A DNA stretch of 7,323 nt from Ignavibacteria bacterium (lineage in GTDB: Bacteria; Bacteroidota; Ignavibacteria; Ignavibacteriales; Melioribacteraceae): assembly GCA_027347545.1 (NCBI GenBank), contig DAIEQT010000280.1:1-7323 (forward strand), read 5' to 3'. Below the pieces are notes generated by a model that was given only the letters and a program-made list of their open reading frames with translations, was not told where the DNA came from and ran no database searches. Positions 5,014 through 7,323 of this stretch are shown here, one piece after another (position 1 is the first letter of the stretch; each line of letters starts with the position of its first letter). A program made the translations under genes and the position numbers.

Positions 5014-7323
5014 ATGAAAAAAATATTATTTGTTTTTGCAGCACTTAGCATGCTGTTCTTCGTCCCATCGCGTTCTTTCGGTCAAACCGGCTCTGTTCTC
5101 ACACTTTCAGAAGTTATGTTTAATCCATCCGAAAGCAACGGCGAGTTTATTGAAATCTACAACACATCAACCACCGAAACAGTTAACCTTACCGGATTCA
5201 AGATTAAGTATTACACTTCAACGGCGGATAACTTAGTTGCGTTCATCGGCGGGCTCGATCTTCAACCGGGTAAGTATGCTGTGATAATTGAAAACGATTA
5301 CGATTACAACAATGGCGCTTATAAAAATTTAATTCCGGCAGACGCAATTGTGCTTAAAATTTCCGATGCCTCATTCGGCTCCAGCGGAATGGCAAACACC
5401 ACCAGCCGGGATGTTTCTCTGCTTAACGCGTCAAGCTTGGTTGTAGATACCTATACTTATTCCGCGGATAACAACGCCGGTATTTCCGATGAAAAATATT
5501 TATTGAACAAAGACAATAGCTCAACTAATTGGCGTAACGGAACTTCTGCAAACGGAACACCCGGCAAGATTAATTCTGTTACTCCGGTTAATTATCTCTA
5601 TAATCTTACAGTTAGACTAAGTTCGCTCACTCCGGCAAATCCGGTAGAGCGGGATTCCGTTGCGGTTAACTTTATTGTTAAAAACAACGGAGTGCTCGAT
5701 GCAGCAAATTATTCGGTTGAAATTTTCCGGGATGCTAATGCGGATTCCGTAGAACAAGTAAGTGAAAGAATATTCAGCCGGAGCTACATTGATTTATCTT
5801 CCAGTGATTCAATTTTTGTGGAGGCAAAATTCTATGCAGATCAAGTAGGACAGAATCTTCTCATCGCAAAAGTAACTTACACGCCGGATGAAAAAACTTC
5901 CGACAACAAAGCTTATGTTCTTGTAAACATTGCCGAGAAACCCGCATCTTATACGGATGTTGTTATCAACGAAATAATGTATGCGCCGGTTAACGATGAA
6001 CCGGAATGGATTGAACTTTACAACAGAACGGATCACACGGTAAACTTGAAAAATTGGAAGGTTACGGATAATTCGTTAACGGCAACAATAACCACAAGTG
6101 ATTTTCTTTTGCAGCCTAACGAATATGTTGTTGTTAGCAGCGATGCAACAATTTCAAACTATTATACAAACACACTAAACTTGATTGTGAAAGCGCTTCC
6201 ATCATTTAGCAATAGCGGCGATGATGTAGTTCTAAAGAGCAGCGCAAATACTACTGTTGATTCTGTTAAATATTCGCCAACATGGGGCGGAAACACCGGC
6301 GGCAAATCTCTGGAAAGAGTTTCTTTTGATGTTTCCTCTACAGAAGCGGCAAACTGGAAAACGTCGGTCAGTAAATACAGGGCTACACCATCAAAGATAA
6401 ATTCGGTCTCTTCGAAGAATCACGATTTGAGTGTGAAAAGTTTTACTTCAACCGCAAAGTATGCGGAGATTGGTAAAACAATTCAGTTAAAAGTAGTAAT
6501 CGAAAATCTTGGCAAGTATACCGAAGCGAGTTATTCTGTAAAGTTATTCCGTGATCTGAACATGAATAGCGTTTTGGATGATGATGAAAAGATAGACGAG
6601 ATAATTGCAGCGAACATAGCAAGTCTGGCTGTTGTTGATTTCAACTTTACAGTTGGAAGTTTTGTTGCCGGGCAAAATCAATTTTTCGTCCGGGTAGATT
6701 TGGTAACTGATGAATTTATCGAGAACAATATTTCTTTATATAAAATAAATGCAGTACAGTTAAATGAACTACCGGGTGATTTAGTTGTTAACGAAATAAT
6801 GTATAGCCCAGCTTCTTCGGAACCGGAATGGATTGAAATTTACAACAGGAGTTCTAAGCGGATAAATCTGAATGGCTATCAGATGGCTAACGCAACATCG
6901 AAGAGCAAAGTTGTAACTAAGAATGTAATCCTTAATCCCGAAGAATATTTTGTTATAACACGGGATAGCTCGATGTACCAGATATTTCCAAAGCAGTCCA
7001 AATTTTCTGCCGCAACATTTGCAAATTTAGCCAACACAAAAGATAAAGTTGTAATTCTTGATTCACTTGACCGTGCGATTGATTCTCTCGAATATAAAAA
7101 CACCTGGGGCGGAGCTATCGGAAAATCATTAGAAAGAATAGACTGGGTCCGCACTTCGAATGATTCAACAAACTGGAAAACTTCATTTAATGAACTTGGT
7201 GGAACACCGGGTGTGGTAAACTCAAACTCACAAAAGAAATTTGATATAGCTGTTTCAAAAATACTCTTTACACCATCAGTGCCTGTAGTTGGGCAAAGAG
7301 TAAAAATATCGGTTAGCGCTTCC
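5014..7323 (+). CDS. Secreted multidomain protein with alternating lamin-tail (LTD) and CARDB-like domains, 3'-truncated by the window edge
   Basis: The frame is open from the ATG at 5014 to the last base, 770 codons. The start is chosen from the signal peptide (MKKILFVFAALSMLFFVPSRSFG, cleavage likely before Q24); no Shine-Dalgarno is visible. Three lamin-tail domains lie at about 29-188, 315-464 and 589-737. Their openings are EVMFNP..NGEFIEIYN (33-50), NEIMYAP..EPEWIELYNR (319-338) and NEIMYSP..EPEWIEIYNR (593-612), and they end in a W-[KR]...TP...NS signature (W173, W448, W721). Domains 2 and 3 also share TWGG and GKSLER; domain 1 lacks both. Between them are CARDB-like sandwiches at about 197-307 and 471-580, and a third begins at 743. 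The first two CARDB units carry EF-hand-spaced acidic loops (from D240 and D514). Known: bacterial LTDs occur in large exported proteins, often beside enzymes or a type IX C-terminal sorting domain; either would be beyond the window. Role inferred as surface or secreted adhesion/scaffold protein. Confidence 0.88.
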   Translation, partial: MKKILFVFAALSMLFFVPSRSFGQTGSVLTLSEVMFNPSESNGEFIEIYNTSTTETVNLTGFKIKYYTSTADNLVAFIGGLDLQPGKYAVIIENDYDYNNGAYKNLIPADAIVLKISDASFGSSGMANTTSRDVSLLNASSLVVDTYTYSADNNAGISDEKYLLNKDNSSTNWRNGTSANGTPGKINSVTPVNYLYNLTVRLSSLTPANPVERDSVAVNFIVKNNGVLDAANYSVEIFRDANADSVEQVSERIFSRSYIDLSSSDSIFVEAKFYADQVGQNLLIAKVTYTPDEKTSDNKAYVLVNIAEKPASYTDVVINEIMYAPVNDEPEWIELYNRTDHTVNLKNWKVTDNSLTATITTSDFLLQPNEYVVVSSDATISNYYTNTLNLIVKALPSFSNSGDDVVLKSSANTTVDSVKYSPTWGGNTGGKSLERVSFDVSSTEAANWKTSVSKYRATPSKINSVSSKNHDLSVKSFTSTAKYAEIGKTIQLKVVIENLGKYTEASYSVKLFRDLNMNSVLDDDEKIDEIIAANIASLAVVDFNFTVGSFVAGQNQFFVRVDLVTDEFIENNISLYKINAVQLNELPGDLVVNEIMYSPASSEPEWIEIYNRSSKRINLNGYQMANATSKSKVVTKNVILNPEEYFVITRDSSMYQIFPKQSKFSAATFANLANTKDKVVILDSLDRAIDSLEYKNTWGGAIGKSLERIDWVRTSNDSTNWKTSFNELGGTPGVVNSNSQKKFDIAVSKILFTPSVPVVGQRVKISVSAS

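Noticed and set aside
5809..6036. Minus-strand open frame, 75 codons
   Set aside because: It is a shadow of the LTD/CARDB gene, whose plus-strand frame is continuous and carries clear domain motifs.

Overview
The window looks like chromosome from a Gram-negative bacterium of the Bacteroidota/Chlorobi-Ignavibacteria type. This is inferred from protein style: signal peptides ending in -FAQ or -FGQ, a beta-barrel of the DUF5723/PorV-FadL-like kind, a large lipobox lipoprotein of repeated beta-sandwich domains, and a lamin-tail/CARDB secreted protein. It is not a marker-gene assignment. The DNA is moderately AT-rich and nearly all coding, and I see no phage, plasmid, CRISPR, tRNA or rRNA signal.

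Layout: (1) At 2-958 (+) lies the 3' part of an SPFH/band-7 (flotillin-like) membrane-scaffold gene, cut by the left edge. (2) A 100-bp convergent gap (959-1058) holds a perfect 14+1+14 bp palindrome that starts with GTAG and ends with CTAC. (3) On the minus strand, a two-gene operon runs from a repeat-built lipoprotein (2506-4560) into an outer-membrane beta-barrel protein (1059-2495). The Shine-Dalgarno of the second gene overlaps the stop codon of the first, so the two are probably translationally coupled. (4) A divergent intergenic region of about 430-450 bp (4585-5013 measured from the upstream alternative start) is unusually rich in inverted repeats: a two-headed GTAG palindrome pair resembling a REP doublet, two further hairpins and a widely spaced 10-bp inverted repeat. 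(5) From 5014 to the right edge (+) lies the 5' part (770 codons visible) of a secreted multidomain protein alternating lamin-tail domains (LTD) with CARDB-like domains.

How the parts relate: three of the four genes encode envelope or exported proteins. The lipoprotein and barrel are the only pair with firm evidence of acting together (shared operon, coupled translation). The lipoprotein shows four tandem units of about 138 residues and matches no named family that I recognise. This lipoprotein/barrel pair is the best candidate here for an undescribed system. Two CARDB-like domains of the LTD protein each carry an EF-hand-spaced acidic loop, suggesting calcium binding. The GTAG-footed palindromes resemble REP elements moved in trans by RAYT (Y1) transposases.
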